Assembly (NCBI RefSeq): GCF_004005935.1
Contig: NZ_SACQ01000001.1
Coordinates: 465,485 to 529,484 of the forward strand
Direction: 5' to 3'
DNA length: 64,000 nucleotides
Source: Neptunomonas marina
Lineage (GTDB): Bacteria > Pseudomonadota > Gammaproteobacteria > Pseudomonadales > Balneatricaceae
Within the stretch, counting starts at the first letter, position 1, and each line of letters starts with the position of its first letter. The notes under the pieces were generated by a model that searched no databases, was not told where the DNA came from, and saw nothing but the letters and a program-made list of their open reading frames with translations. Made by a program: the position numbers and the translations under genes. Positions 1 through 8,726 of this stretch are shown one piece after another.

Positions 1-419
1 AAGGTGAAGAGCGCAACTTGAAACTGCGCCTTGACGAATCCTTGTTGCTGCTCTGTTTGCGCCAACAATATGAAGAGAAGCTGGAAAACTTTGAGGTTGA
101 TAGTGGCCGTGCATTCACCTCGAGTAATGCGCTGCTCTCGTTATACGAGAACCTAACCGGCAAAGAGATTCCCAACGAGACGCGTCTTAAAGAGATTTTG
201 GCGTTGTTTGCCCGCCACGGAGTGATTGAGCGCGGGAAGCCAAATGAGACGGAACCGAAAAATATCCTGTTCGCGATTTTGCCAACGATCCGTCAGGTCG
301 TTGTAGAGGACTATATCGGCCAGCTAGAAGCGCTGTGTGATACCGAAAATAGCCGAGATGCGCTGAACGAAACAGAAGAGCAAGCCGAGGAGCAGGAGAC
401 AGACAATGAAACAGCTTAA
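1..419 (+). CDS. jetB: Wadjet JetB / MksE-like condensin accessory subunit (5' truncated)
   Basis: The frame is already open at the window edge (codons for GEERN precede the first possible TTG at 18), so this is the C-terminal part of a longer protein of about 140+ residues. It is a small acidic protein with a winged-helix-like helical body and an acidic, Glu-rich tail, and it ends 14 bases inside the start of a large SMC-type ATPase. This size, order and overlap fit the DUF4194 (JetB/MksE, MukE-like) subunit that binds the kleisin and the SMC heads in Wadjet and MksBEF complexes. A JetA/MksF (DUF3375) gene would be expected immediately upstream, outside the window. Family call rests mainly on context with the downstream gene. 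Confidence 0.72.
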   Translation, partial: GEERNLKLRLDESLLLLCLRQQYEEKLENFEVDSGRAFTSSNALLSLYENLTGKEIPNETRLKEILALFARHGVIERGKPNETEPKNILFAILPTIRQVVVEDYIGQLEALCDTENSRDALNETEEQAEEQETDNETA

Positions 420-3400
420 CCGCATCGTTCTGGTTAACTGGTACGTACTGGGCGCTGTTGAGGTGCCAATTAAGGGCAATGTTGCCATTGTAGGCCCGAA
501 CGGCTCGGGTAAATCATCGTTATTGGACGCCATCCAAACCGTATTAATGGGTGGCCACAAACGCCACTTGAGCTTCAATGCCTCGGCAGGGCAAAAGAGC
601 GAGCGCTCGTTGCGTACCTACTGCTTAGGTTACTTGGATGATGGCGCGAAGAAAGCCACGGCGCGTGAAGATAGCATCAGCTATATGGCCTTGAGCTTCT
701 TTGATACCGAAACAGCACAGGAAACCTGTATTGGCGTAGCGATTGCTGCCTCAACAGCATCCCCTGATGAGGAGGTGCTAGGGCGCTTTATTCTGCCTAA
801 TTTCTCCGTTGGGTTAGATGACTTCTCGGTACGTGAAGGCGATGGCCGTCTACCCAAGCCTTGGAACACGGTGCGCGCTGAACTGATGCAGCAGTGCCCC
901 GATATGCTGCTAGAAAAGCGGGCAGCACGCTTTGTGCGCGAGGTTGTGACGACGCTCAGCCACGACCCGCAAATGCCAAATGACGATGAGAAGTTTATTA
1001 AAAACTTCAAGAATGCTCTGCGTTTTGTACCCATTGATAGCCCAACTAAGTTCGTACGTGACTTTGTACTCGACGAGAATATCGTTCACGTGGGTGCGTT
1101 TCGTAAATCGCTTGATGAATACCGCGCGATGGAAACCAAAATGCAGGAGGTTTCGCATCGTATTGAGGAGCTAGAGCGTATTGAAGATCTCTGTAAAGGG
1201 ATCCATCGTAATGTGAAAAACGCCGCCGAATATGAGTGGGTGGTACACGAGACACGCTTTGAAAACGCAGACCTCAAGAAAGAAGATGCCCAAGAGCGCC
1301 TAGAAACCAACCGCGAAAAAGAGCACGAGGTACAAACCGCGATTGAAGCACACGCCACTGAGATGAGCGGCGTCATGCAAGCGTTGGCCGATGCGCGGGC
1401 ACAGTTGAATAACTCCGATACGGCTCACCAAATCAAAGCGCTAGAAAACTCGATTGCGGGCAAACAGCATGAAGAGAGCGTTGTAAAAGATAAGATCCAA
1501 AACGTTTATAACCTATTCCGCACCACCGTGGGCTTTTCTCATTATGAAAACCTACTGCCAGACACCTTTGTGCCGCTGGTGAAAAAGTCGGTTGATCTAT
1601 GGCGTACCGGTGAAGATATGATGGCGGATGTATGGCCGCCTGAGCCGGTTGAGGTAGACAACACGCTGGATGAGCTTAAAGAGAGTGTGGACTCTGTACG
1701 CCGTGATATTGGCCGCAAGTTTGAAGAGTCGGTGATTCGTATCAACGAGCTGCGCACCAATATCCAGAGCCATAAAGGCGCGGTGGAGCAGCTCAAGCAA
1801 GGCCGCGCGCCAGTGCGCCACAATACTCGTGAGTTGATGGAGCTGCTTGCTGATTATGGCATCGAGTCCACACCGATCTGTGAGCTGGTGGATATCAATG
1901 ATGACAAATGGCGTATCGCGATTGAATCCTTCCTTGGCGCCCGCCGTGAAGCATTGATTGTTGACCCAGACCGTGTGAAAGAGGCGGTCACTCTGTATCG
2001 CCGCAAAGGCCGCCACCTGAAAGGCTGCCGTATCGTCAACACGGCGCGCACCAGTGACTGGATCGACCGTGCGAAACACAACTCACTGGCGCAGTTTATC
2101 GAAACAGATGATCGCCATGCGCTAGGTTACATGAACCGTGCATTGGGCGGCGTTATTGCCGTGGAAACTGAAGCCGAGCTACTGCGCCAAGAGCGTGCGT
2201 TGACTTACGACTGCATGTTGCAATCGGAAGGCTCCACCACCGCGATTAACGAACAATCGCCGATTATGGGCATCCGCCGCCGTGATGATCAGTTGGCCAG
2301 CAAAGGCAAGCAAGTGGACGAGATGATGGCTGAGTTTACCGAGTTGGGTAAACGCCATGAAGCGCTCGAAAAGCTGCGCGACAACTTGATCAACCTAACC
2401 ACGAGCCTAGCGGGCGCGACTGAGAGCGTCTTTGAATTATCGCACCAGCGTACACAGCTAAATACCGAGATTGACGGTTATCGCCAAGCGATCACCGATC
2501 TACGCAACCACGACGACACAGGTATTCAGCAGCGCATTGCTGAGTTGGCCGAGCAGCAAAAAGCGGCTGAAGAGAAAAACCGCGTCTTGATGGATAAGCT
2601 ACAGCGCGCGCGTACCAACATGATCAAAGATAACGCAGCGCTAGAAGTGTTGACGCAAGAGATGGCAGAGCACGCTCAAGCGCGTGCCAAGTGCGAAGAT
2701 AACGCCGTATTTGATGCTCAATCAGCTCAAGAGAAGCGTGACTATCTTGATGAAAGCTGCGCCGGTGAGCTAGAGCGCATCATCTTTGAAGCGGCTAAAA
2801 AAGCGCAGTCTGAGCTATCGCTACACGAGAAGAAGAAATACTCCGTGCGTGATGCCGTTGCCAACTACAAAGCGAAATTCCACGGCGGTGGTTTGAGCCA
2901 TCAAGAGCTAGACCGTATTGGCCCAGACTCAAGCCACGATCAGCTGGAACAGTACGTACATGAGACGCTCCAAGCACTGCGTGATTCAGAGCTTGCGGAG
3001 TACACGCAGAAAGCTGAACGCGCCCGTTTAGAGGCGGAAACCGCGTTCCGTTCGGACTTTGTCGCGCACCTGAATGATCAGATCAACAAGATCAAAGATC
3101 TTATTCGCGAGCTGAACAACCACCTCAAACATCGTCCATTCCATCGGGAAATGTACGCCTTTGAGATGATGCCAAACCCAGAGCTGAAAGATATTCTGGA
3201 ACTGGTAGAAGCCTACACACGCCTAGACCAAGCGAATGTGGGGTCGTTATTCGATATGAAGTATGACGAAAACCGTCCGCACCAAGACGCATTGGCGAAG
3301 ATTCACGATGTACTCAAAGATGAAGGCGAGAGCAGCCTGCTGCAGGACTACCGTAACTTCTACAACTTTGAGCTGGTGGTGAAAGACCTAAACGGCAACC

Positions 3401-3837
3401 GTAAAACCACGCTGTCTCAGCGGATTAAGACCGGTTCTGGTGGTGAGCACCAAGTGCCTTTCTATGTTGCTATGGCGGCAGCGATGGGTGCGGCATACCG
3501 CTTGAAAGAGGGCGTCGATGGCAAACCGGTGGGTGGAATGAGCTTGTCAGTCTTTGATGAGGCGTTTAACAAGCTGGATTCTGAAAACACCGTGACATCG
3601 CTCGGTTTTATGACCGATCTTGGCCTGCAAACCATCATCGCTGCACCGGACGAGAAGTACTCGCTCCTCTCATCCTGTATGGACACCATTATCAACGTAT
3701 GCCGCGACGGCCGTGTGGTGGATATTGATGTGGAGTTCCCCACAGAAAAGGGCAAAGAGCTGCTTAACTCCGATAACCCGCGCAAGCTAATGGCGGAAGC
3801 CGGTCTTGAAGAAGCGGATATGGAAGCGCTGGTGTAA
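406..3837 (+). CDS. jetC: Wadjet JetC / MksB-like SMC ATPase
   Basis: This 1143-residue SMC/RecN/MukB-type ATPase starts at ATG 406 and overlaps the preceding gene by 14 bases. A Walker A motif (GPNGSGKS, residues 30-37) lies near the N terminus. Long Glu/Lys/Gln-rich coiled-coil arms occupy roughly residues 240-380 and 640-900, flanking a hinge-like globular part. The C-terminal head carries an ABC-signature region (SGGEHQVP near 1010) and a Walker B ([12 protein letters not shown]). Family members form the motor of DNA-loop-extruding condensins. In Wadjet this motor recognises and removes plasmids together with the JetD nuclease, while MksBEF also acts in chromosome organisation. A strong terminator follows and no jetD is found downstream, so immunity versus chromosome maintenance is undecided. 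Confidence 0.85.
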   Translation: MKQLNRIVLVNWYVLGAVEVPIKGNVAIVGPNGSGKSSLLDAIQTVLMGGHKRHLSFNASAGQKSERSLRTYCLGYLDDGAKKATAREDSISYMALSFFDTETAQETCIGVAIAASTASPDEEVLGRFILPNFSVGLDDFSVREGDGRLPKPWNTVRAELMQQCPDMLLEKRAARFVREVVTTLSHDPQMPNDDEKFIKNFKNALRFVPIDSPTKFVRDFVLDENIVHVGAFRKSLDEYRAMETKMQEVSHRIEELERIEDLCKGIHRNVKNAAEYEWVVHETRFENADLKKEDAQERLETNREKEHEVQTAIEAHATEMSGVMQALADARAQLNNSDTAHQIKALENSIAGKQHEESVVKDKIQNVYNLFRTTVGFSHYENLLPDTFVPLVKKSVDLWRTGEDMMADVWPPEPVEVDNTLDELKESVDSVRRDIGRKFEESVIRINELRTNIQSHKGAVEQLKQGRAPVRHNTRELMELLADYGIESTPICELVDINDDKWRIAIESFLGARREALIVDPDRVKEAVTLYRRKGRHLKGCRIVNTARTSDWIDRAKHNSLAQFIETDDRHALGYMNRALGGVIAVETEAELLRQERALTYDCMLQSEGSTTAINEQSPIMGIRRRDDQLASKGKQVDEMMAEFTELGKRHEALEKLRDNLINLTTSLAGATESVFELSHQRTQLNTEIDGYRQAITDLRNHDDTGIQQRIAELAEQQKAAEEKNRVLMDKLQRARTNMIKDNAALEVLTQEMAEHAQARAKCEDNAVFDAQSAQEKRDYLDESCAGELERIIFEAAKKAQSELSLHEKKKYSVRDAVANYKAKFHGGGLSHQELDRIGPDSSHDQLEQYVHETLQALRDSELAEYTQKAERARLEAETAFRSDFVAHLNDQINKIKDLIRELNNHLKHRPFHREMYAFEMMPNPELKDILELVEAYTRLDQANVGSLFDMKYDENRPHQDALAKIHDVLKDEGESSLLQDYRNFYNFELVVKDLNGNRKTTLSQRIKTGSGGEHQVPFYVAMAAAMGAAYRLKEGVDGKPVGGMSLSVFDEAFNKLDSENTVTSLGFMTDLGLQTIIAAPDEKYSLLSSCMDTIINVCRDGRVVDIDVEFPTEKGKELLNSDNPRKLMAEAGLEEADMEALV

Positions 3838-3866
3838 AGTAACTGTGTGATAACATAAAGACCGCT

Positions 3867-3899
3867 AAAAAGCCCTGATCGAGAGATCGGGGCTTTTTT
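3867..3899 (+). terminator. Rho-independent terminator after jetC
   Basis: An inverted repeat with a 9-bp stem (GCCCTGATC / GATCGGGGC, one G-U pair) and a GAGA loop is flanked by an A-run and followed by TTTTTT. It ends the SMC operon 30 bases after its stop codon, so no further gene belongs to this transcript. Confidence 0.9.
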
Positions 3900-3923
3900 A
3901 TCTAGAGCAGTGCGAGCTGCTTG

Positions 3924-4676
3924 TTAGTCGCTTTGTTCTAGAACCACAAGAGGTATAGCCAACCACTCATTAAACGAGCTCTTAGCTGGCAGGACTCGAA
4001 GTAGAGCTCTAACTTTAAGCTCAACCTCGCCTACAACTGACTCTCGCAGAGTGAGTAACGGCTCGATACCAGAAGAAAAATAGTCACTGCTAGTGATAAG
4101 CGCAAACTTATTACTATTTTGATCGTGTATGGAGAAATATGGTTCTTCTGCAATCAGTTTTTCCTGATCTTCGGAGTTTAGTGCAGGAGCCTTACCGAGT
4201 ATTGTGCTTTTCTTGCGCGTGACGGTTACAACGCTGGGAAACATGCCTCCGTCAACCCAAGCATACTTTGAGCTTGAACCTACTTGATGTAATTTGCTGT
4301 TAAAGGCGTCATAATCGGCGAGTTCATTACTTAGCTCATGTAACATCTGGGTCGTAGTGTGTTCAAAAGTCTTACTTTCTATTGAGCTTGTACCTGCACT
4401 GACGAATAAGGCTTTGATACCTGTGTTTATACTCTCTGATTTTGTTATTTTAGTTTGTGGAAAAACATCTTTTGAGTACGCATACTGCTCTGAAATGAAC
4501 TCTTTATCTAGATAGATAATTGACCTGAAGTCTTGCACGTAGCCTCCTTGACAGTGAATAGAGCATCTTGCCCTGAAAATAACAACATAAACCACTTGTT
4601 GGTTTTGATCTTCAATTGACGTGACAGAGAATATGGGAACTGGTTTTGCTTTTCTATGCAAAGTTGTTTCATACAA
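3924..4676 (-). CDS. Hypothetical protein, probably the C-terminal remnant of a broken gene
   Basis: This 250-residue frame opens only with a TTG at 4676. I do not recognise a family: there are no membrane segments and no clear catalytic motif. It has mixed beta-rich stretches and a Ser/Thr-rich middle. Upstream of the TTG the same frame stays open for about 14 more sensible codons (ending VVFDG) until a stop. A second frame then continues with protein-like sequence through one internal stop. The base composition is visibly more AT-rich than the flanking genes, which suggests acquired DNA. I infer that the functional protein was longer and that this copy is frameshifted; expression of the C-terminal part from TTG remains possible. 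Confidence 0.4.
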   Translation of the reverse strand: MYETTLHRKAKPVPIFSVTSIEDQNQQVVYVVIFRARCSIHCQGGYVQDFRSIIYLDKEFISEQYAYSKDVFPQTKITKSESINTGIKALFVSAGTSSIESKTFEHTTTQMLHELSNELADYDAFNSKLHQVGSSSKYAWVDGGMFPSVVTVTRKKSTILGKAPALNSEDQEKLIAEEPYFSIHDQNSNKFALITSSDYFSSGIEPLLTLRESVVGEVELKVRALLRVLPAKSSFNEWLAIPLVVLEQSD

Positions 4677-4915
4677 GCCATCAAATACGACTATCTCAGA
4701 ACTATTCTTAGTTTTCCTTCAAGCAGTAAAAGGCTAGATGTAGCTTCACCAGTTTGTTCTGAGCTAGACGCTATTTATATACACGAGGTCAAAGCTTTCT
4801 CTGATCTAATAGTGTGCTGATTAAGAGCGGGTTTTGGTATCAATGGTTTGTATTCATCTAATAAGAGTCTGGCGACTGCTTTTCTATTGCCTAAACACAC
4901 CAAACCACTAGCGCT
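4677..4915 (-). pseudogene. Decayed N-terminal coding remnant of the 3924-4676 gene
   Basis: Reading the minus strand from 4915, one frame encodes protein-like sequence beginning ASGLVCLGNRKAVARLLLDE. It meets a single TAA around 4793, resumes in the same frame with SSSEQTGEATSSLLLLEGK, and then hits a stop near 4685. The downstream frame takes over within the same few codons (…SSEIVVFDG). One nonsense codon plus one frameshift would therefore join this segment to the 250-residue frame. The 5' end abuts the stop codon of the next minus-strand gene, so the true start is also missing. This is my own frame reading; no homologue was checked. Confidence 0.45.
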
Positions 4916-5567
4916 TTAACCTTGGCGTGTAGTTGTCCAGCTTTATGCGGCAACTAAACACCGGGCTTTGGTGGTAGAACAGGGTGATGGTTTCGCCGTT
5001 TGCGGTGATATCCCACCCTTCCGGCGAGTCAAGCATCTGCAGCAGGAGTTGCTCAGTGGGGGCGCGTTTATCGGGCCGAGCTAGGTAGTGGGGCTGCTCA
5101 AACTGCTCATTACTTAACAAGGCAATAGCTGCGGTAATACTCCACTGCTCAGGTACCTTGGTGAGTGGCGCTAAGCCGCCGATCAAAGAGGGGGCCAGTA
5201 GGCGTTTATCTTTGGCATAGAACTTACGCACCGATAGGGCGCTTAGTTGATTCGCGAAGTCGTTATCGCGTGCGTTTGTGTTGAAGTCTAGTGTTTCAAG
5301 GCCTGCAATAATGCGCGATAAGCGCCATTCACACCCTTTGATCAGCTGCCATGCTGGTTCTAGCGTTTCACTGGATCCCAAGCTGTACTTAATCGCTTGG
5401 CGGCCATCGAGCATGGTTTCGTCTAGTAGGGTGATCTGTAGGTAGGTCGTTTGTAAATCTATTAGACACAAAGGCGCGCTAATATACGCGTAAGAGCGCT
5501 CTCGGCGCAGAAAACGCACCCATTCCTCACGTGTTTCTAATTGATTTATAACGGGAATATGCATCAT
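4908..5567 (-). CDS. Hypothetical protein (219 aa)
   Basis: This is a complete soluble 219-residue protein with no signal peptide or membrane segment. It starts MMHIPVINQLETREEW and ends in a basic tail (TPRLKR). I do not recognise a family. It has regular alternation of hydrophobic strands and two helical regions, and the codon use is like the surrounding core genes, which supports a real gene. It is divergent from the 122-residue hypothetical protein at 5616, with 48 bases between them, so the two probably share a control region. Its 3' end abuts the decayed segment on the same strand. Confidence 0.6.
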   Translation of the reverse strand: MMHIPVINQLETREEWVRFLRRERSYAYISAPLCLIDLQTTYLQITLLDETMLDGRQAIKYSLGSSETLEPAWQLIKGCEWRLSRIIAGLETLDFNTNARDNDFANQLSALSVRKFYAKDKRLLAPSLIGGLAPLTKVPEQWSITAAIALLSNEQFEQPHYLARPDKRAPTEQLLLQMLDSPEGWDITANGETITLFYHQSPVFSCRIKLDNYTPRLKR

Positions 5568-5615
5568 TATAGTATGAAGTAAATTTCACCCGAGTATAAA
5601 GGTTGAGCCCGTATC

Positions 5616-5984
5616 ATGAAACTCTTGAATCGTTCCGCGCTGGCCATTCACGCCAAAGCGCCTTTCGCTGACTGGGTGCTCCAGCTGCCCGCAGATGAAG
5701 ACGCGCCACTAGGCCCTGTGTCGCGAGAGAGCTTACTCGCAGAGGGTAATGTTTATCTTATCGATGAAGTTGAGGATGAAGCAGACCTAACAGCAGCGAT
5801 TGGTCAGCGTTGGCAAACGATCTTTGAGAACGAGCTTGCGGCGTGGGATGAATTTGGTGATGCCTGGCCCAGCCCACTAAGCGCCGAACTGTTTGCCGAG
5901 TGGTTTGAGGTGAAGCCTCAGCTTATGGCATTCGATTTAGCCGACGATACATTGCTGGTTGCACCGCTGTCGGATGCGCTTTAA
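5616..5984 (+). CDS. Hypothetical acidic protein (122 aa)
   Basis: This small acidic protein starts MKLLNRSALAIHAKAPFADW and carries several Trp residues (WQTIF, AAWDEFGDAWP, AEWFEVKPQ). There is no signal peptide or membrane segment. Small proteins of this type occur widely in gammaproteobacteria without assigned function; I cannot name the family with confidence. It lies 15 bases before the DUF3422 gene and probably heads the operon 5616-7663 with DUF3422 and bolA. Confidence 0.65.
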   Translation: MKLLNRSALAIHAKAPFADWVLQLPADEDAPLGPVSRESLLAEGNVYLIDEVEDEADLTAAIGQRWQTIFENELAAWDEFGDAWPSPLSAELFAEWFEVKPQLMAFDLADDTLLVAPLSDAL

Positions 5985-5999
5985 GTGTTGAGGTAATCC

Positions 6000-7349
6000 A
6001 TGACGCAGTTAGCTTTCCACCCGTTACGCGATGCACTTTATCAAGAGATGCACTCGCGGCCGTTTCAGGTGATCACCAGCCCTGCTCGTATCAGCCATAT
6101 CAGTGTGTTGAATAGCTCTGGCGGGCACGATGAGCAGTTCCATCATTTTCAGCAGTTGTTTACGGCGTTGGGCGTGGCTCCGCCGGTGATCGATGATGTC
6201 TGTATCCAAGAGGACATTGGCAGTTTTCGAGTGCGCCGCGAAAAGCACCTTGAGTTTACGACCTATACCTTCATCGACTTTTCAGCAACAGACGACGAAA
6301 ACCCGTTTGCAACCACGGGAGTCACACCGCTGCCAGATGGGTGGCTACGCGGTTTGCCGGGGCAGCTCGTTACGGCGATCCACCTCTCGGTCAAGCGCAG
6401 TGATGAATCCGATGAACTTATGATCCCCGAAGTTAAACGCCACTTCGAGGGGATGCGTTTAGTCGGCAGTAGCCCGCAACAGGGCGATGCACGGGTTTGG
6501 ACCTCATTCCAGCTGCACGATGATGGCTTTGGACGTTTTCTGATCTGTAATCGCCGCATGAGTGATAGCCAGATTGGCCGCTTGTGCCAGCGTTTAATGG
6601 AGATCGAGACCTACCGTTTAATGGCGCTGATCGCGCTACCAGATGCGAAACACTGCGCACCGGCGCTTAGCGAGATGGATGGGCAACTGGCAGACCTAAC
6701 TGCACGCCTCTCTAAAGGCGGGGGCTTGGATGAGCCGGCGATCCTTGCAGAATTAACCGATATGGCGGCTCGTGTTGAAGACTATCGGGCGCACACCACG
6801 TTCCGATTTTCAGCCACACGCGCCTATCATGATCTTGTATTGAAGCGCTTAGCAGAGCTGCGCGAAGATGAGGTTTCAGGCCACTTAACCCTCACCGAAT
6901 TTCTTACGCGCCGCTTAACACCGGCTGTTCGAACCTGTCAGTCGGTGGGTGAGCGTTTGGAAGATATGTCGAAGCGTATCGACCGTGTCTCGGATATGAT
7001 GCGTACGCGGGTAGAGCTGTCGATTCAGGCGCAAAACCAGCAGCTATTGGCCTCAATGGATCGGCGCTCGAAAATACAACTGATGATGCAGCACACTGTG
7101 GAGGGCCTCTCAGTCGCGGCGATCAGTTACTACAGTGTTGGCCTGATTAAACTTGTCCTTGAAGCCCTGTATGATGCGGGCGTTGAATTTGATAAAAATC
7201 TTGCGGTGGGCATCTCGGTACCGGTGGTGATCGCCGGTGTGTGGTTAGCAACACGTAAGATCCATAAGCACTTTCTCGCATTGGCGAAAGAGCAACGTAG
7301 CGCCGATTTAGCAGACGAGATGGCGCGTAATAAGGCGAAGAAAAAATGA
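6000..7349 (+). CDS. DUF3422 family membrane-anchored protein
   Basis: This 449-residue protein opens with the family hallmark HPLRDALYQEMHSRPF (a short His/Arg/Pro-rich N-terminal motif). It has a long mostly helical soluble domain with coiled-coil character at about residues 215-355. Two closely spaced C-terminal membrane segments follow (around 365-390 and 398-418) and then a basic tail, so it is probably a tail-anchored inner-membrane protein facing the cytoplasm. The family's biochemical function is unknown. It overlaps the start of bolA by 4 bases (ATGA), implying translational coupling. Confidence 0.82.
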   Translation: MTQLAFHPLRDALYQEMHSRPFQVITSPARISHISVLNSSGGHDEQFHHFQQLFTALGVAPPVIDDVCIQEDIGSFRVRREKHLEFTTYTFIDFSATDDENPFATTGVTPLPDGWLRGLPGQLVTAIHLSVKRSDESDELMIPEVKRHFEGMRLVGSSPQQGDARVWTSFQLHDDGFGRFLICNRRMSDSQIGRLCQRLMEIETYRLMALIALPDAKHCAPALSEMDGQLADLTARLSKGGGLDEPAILAELTDMAARVEDYRAHTTFRFSATRAYHDLVLKRLAELREDEVSGHLTLTEFLTRRLTPAVRTCQSVGERLEDMSKRIDRVSDMMRTRVELSIQAQNQQLLASMDRRSKIQLMMQHTVEGLSVAAISYYSVGLIKLVLEALYDAGVEFDKNLAVGISVPVVIAGVWLATRKIHKHFLALAKEQRSADLADEMARNKAKKK

Positions 7350-7663
7350 CAATTGCGGAAACAATCGAAAATAAATTGCGTGCGGAGTTGGCGGTGGCGC
7401 ATCTACAACTCGAGAACGAAAGCCATATGCACTCTGGCCCTGCAACCGACAGCCACTTCAAATTGGTGGTGGTGTCAGAAGGTTTTGCGGGCAAGCGGTT
7501 GGTGCAGCGCCATCAGCTTATCTACCGTGTGCTTGCCGATGAGTTGGCAGGGCCAGTACACGCGTTAGCGATGCACCTTTACACCGCAGAGGAGTGGCAA
7601 GCGCGCAATGCTGAAGTGATGCCATCGCCTAACTGTTTGGGCGGCTCGAAAGCCGACCAGTAA
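7346..7663 (+). CDS. bolA: BolA family protein
   Basis: This 105-residue protein has the BolA fold: helix, then NESHMHSGPATDSHFKLVVVS, the segment GKRLVQRHQLIYRVL, and the C-terminal ALAMHLYTAEEW. The conserved histidines (NESHMH, RHQ) are those that BolA proteins use for shared [2Fe-2S] binding with monothiol glutaredoxin. BolA influences cell morphology and stress gene expression and takes part in Fe-S trafficking. It is translationally coupled to DUF3422 (4-base overlap). BolA rather than IbaG is preferred because of its length and the extended C terminus. Confidence 0.88.
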   Translation: MTIAETIENKLRAELAVAHLQLENESHMHSGPATDSHFKLVVVSEGFAGKRLVQRHQLIYRVLADELAGPVHALAMHLYTAEEWQARNAEVMPSPNCLGGSKADQ

Positions 7664-7728
7664 CTCTTTTTGCTACGTTTGCACAGATCTACGTTTTTAA
7701 CGTACTGAGCTTGTCTAGAGCTAGGCTT

Positions 7729-8613
7729 TTACAGATCTGAGCTGCTGCGCTGAATAAACGCCTCGAAGGTTTCCACCAATGGGTTAGTCGAGGCGCTAGG
7801 CTGCGCGACAATCGAGAGGCGCCGTGATAGCTCAAGCGGCGTTTCTATCACTACCAGTTCACCGCGCTCAACCTCTTCGGCAATTGATAACCGCGATAAA
7901 CAACCAATTCCCAAGCCCGCGCGCACCGAGCGTTTAATCGCCTCTTGGCGGTTGAGTGCAAAAGCCACTTTTACCTGTTGTTTAATCTGCTGTACCGCAG
8001 CATCAAAAATCAACCGTGTGCCCGAGCCGTCTTCGCGCAGAATCCAGCGCTGTGTGGCCACCTCATCGGCATCGATGCGGCCTTGTGATGCCAGCGGGTG
8101 ATCAGGGGTGCAAAACACCTGTAAGGCGTCATCACGCCAATGGGTAATGGCGAGTTGACGATGCAGCGCTGGGCCTTCAATTAAGCCCAGATGCGCTTGC
8201 CCGCGCTCTACGGCTTCAATCACGCCATAGGTGTTAGCAATGGCGATGTCGGGCGTCACGAGCGGATGATCTGCTAGGAACTCTGCAACCAGCTCTGGCA
8301 GCAGGTAGTTGGCGATCGTCACACTGGCTGCGATGCGCAGGATGCCTGACAAGCTTTTGGCCTCGGGTGCTTTGAGGCTATCTGTTAACTCGATGATCTG
8401 AATCACACGCGGCAATACGTCATGCGCGGCGGGCGTCATATTCAGCTCGCGACCTACACGCTGAAAGAGCGGGTAACCGAGGTGTGATTCAAGCTCCTTA
8501 ATCGCTTGGCTAGCTGCAGATTGGCTGATCGCTTGCTCATCTGCTGCATGGGTCAGGCGGCCAAGCCGCGCTGTGGCTTCAAAGAGTTTTAACTGGCGTA
8601 GATTTAAGCTCAT
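7729..8613 (-). CDS. LysR-type regulator (CysL/YeiE-like)
   Basis: This 294-residue LysR-type transcriptional regulator has an N-terminal winged helix-turn-helix (NLRQLKLFEATARLGRLTHAADEQAISQSAASQAIKELE, residues 4-42, broken here for length) and a C-terminal effector domain. The IAASVTIANYLLPELVAEF stretch is typical of the CysL/CbbR/YeiE substrate-binding subfamily, which often responds to sulfur or carbon metabolites. It is divergent from the YeiH-type transporter gene at 8727, the same arrangement as yeiE-yeiH, so it very likely controls that transporter. The intergenic palindrome at 8654-8672 is a fitting binding site. Confidence 0.85.
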   Translation of the reverse strand: MSLNLRQLKLFEATARLGRLTHAADEQAISQSAASQAIKELESHLGYPLFQRVGRELNMTPAAHDVLPRVIQIIELTDSLKAPEAKSLSGILRIAASVTIANYLLPELVAEFLADHPLVTPDIAIANTYGVIEAVERGQAHLGLIEGPALHRQLAITHWRDDALQVFCTPDHPLASQGRIDADEVATQRWILREDGSGTRLIFDAAVQQIKQQVKVAFALNRQEAIKRSVRAGLGIGCLSRLSIAEEVERGELVVIETPLELSRRLSIVAQPSASTNPLVETFEAFIQRSSSDL

Positions 8614-8653
8614 TTTATTGTTCGGTTTTACTTATGTTTTACTTAAAAATAAT

Positions 8654-8672
8654 CCATTTTACTAACAAATGG
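8654..8672. promoter_or_regulatory. Candidate LysR operator between yeiE-like regulator and yeiH-like gene
   Basis: The sequence CCATTT-N7-AAATGG is a perfect 6-bp inverted repeat that contains the LysR-type T-N11-A core. It lies 41 bases before the regulator start and 54 before the transporter start. Its position in the divergent gap supports regulation of one or both genes by the LysR protein; binding is inferred. Confidence 0.55.
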
Positions 8673-8726
8673 TAGGAGAAGATCATAGGCCCATTCATTA
8701 ACTAATAAGAAACTTCGGGGGCAATC

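Noticed and set aside
1597-2079. Long antisense open frame inside jetC (minus strand)
   Set aside because: It mirrors codon bias of the SMC gene, lacks a ribosome binding site and shows no family features. Other long antisense frames inside mfd, dmlA and tpa were set aside for the same reason.
3924-4676. Could the minus-strand gene beside jetC be a jetD?
   Set aside because: It is on the wrong strand, too short, and has no toprim acidic motifs.
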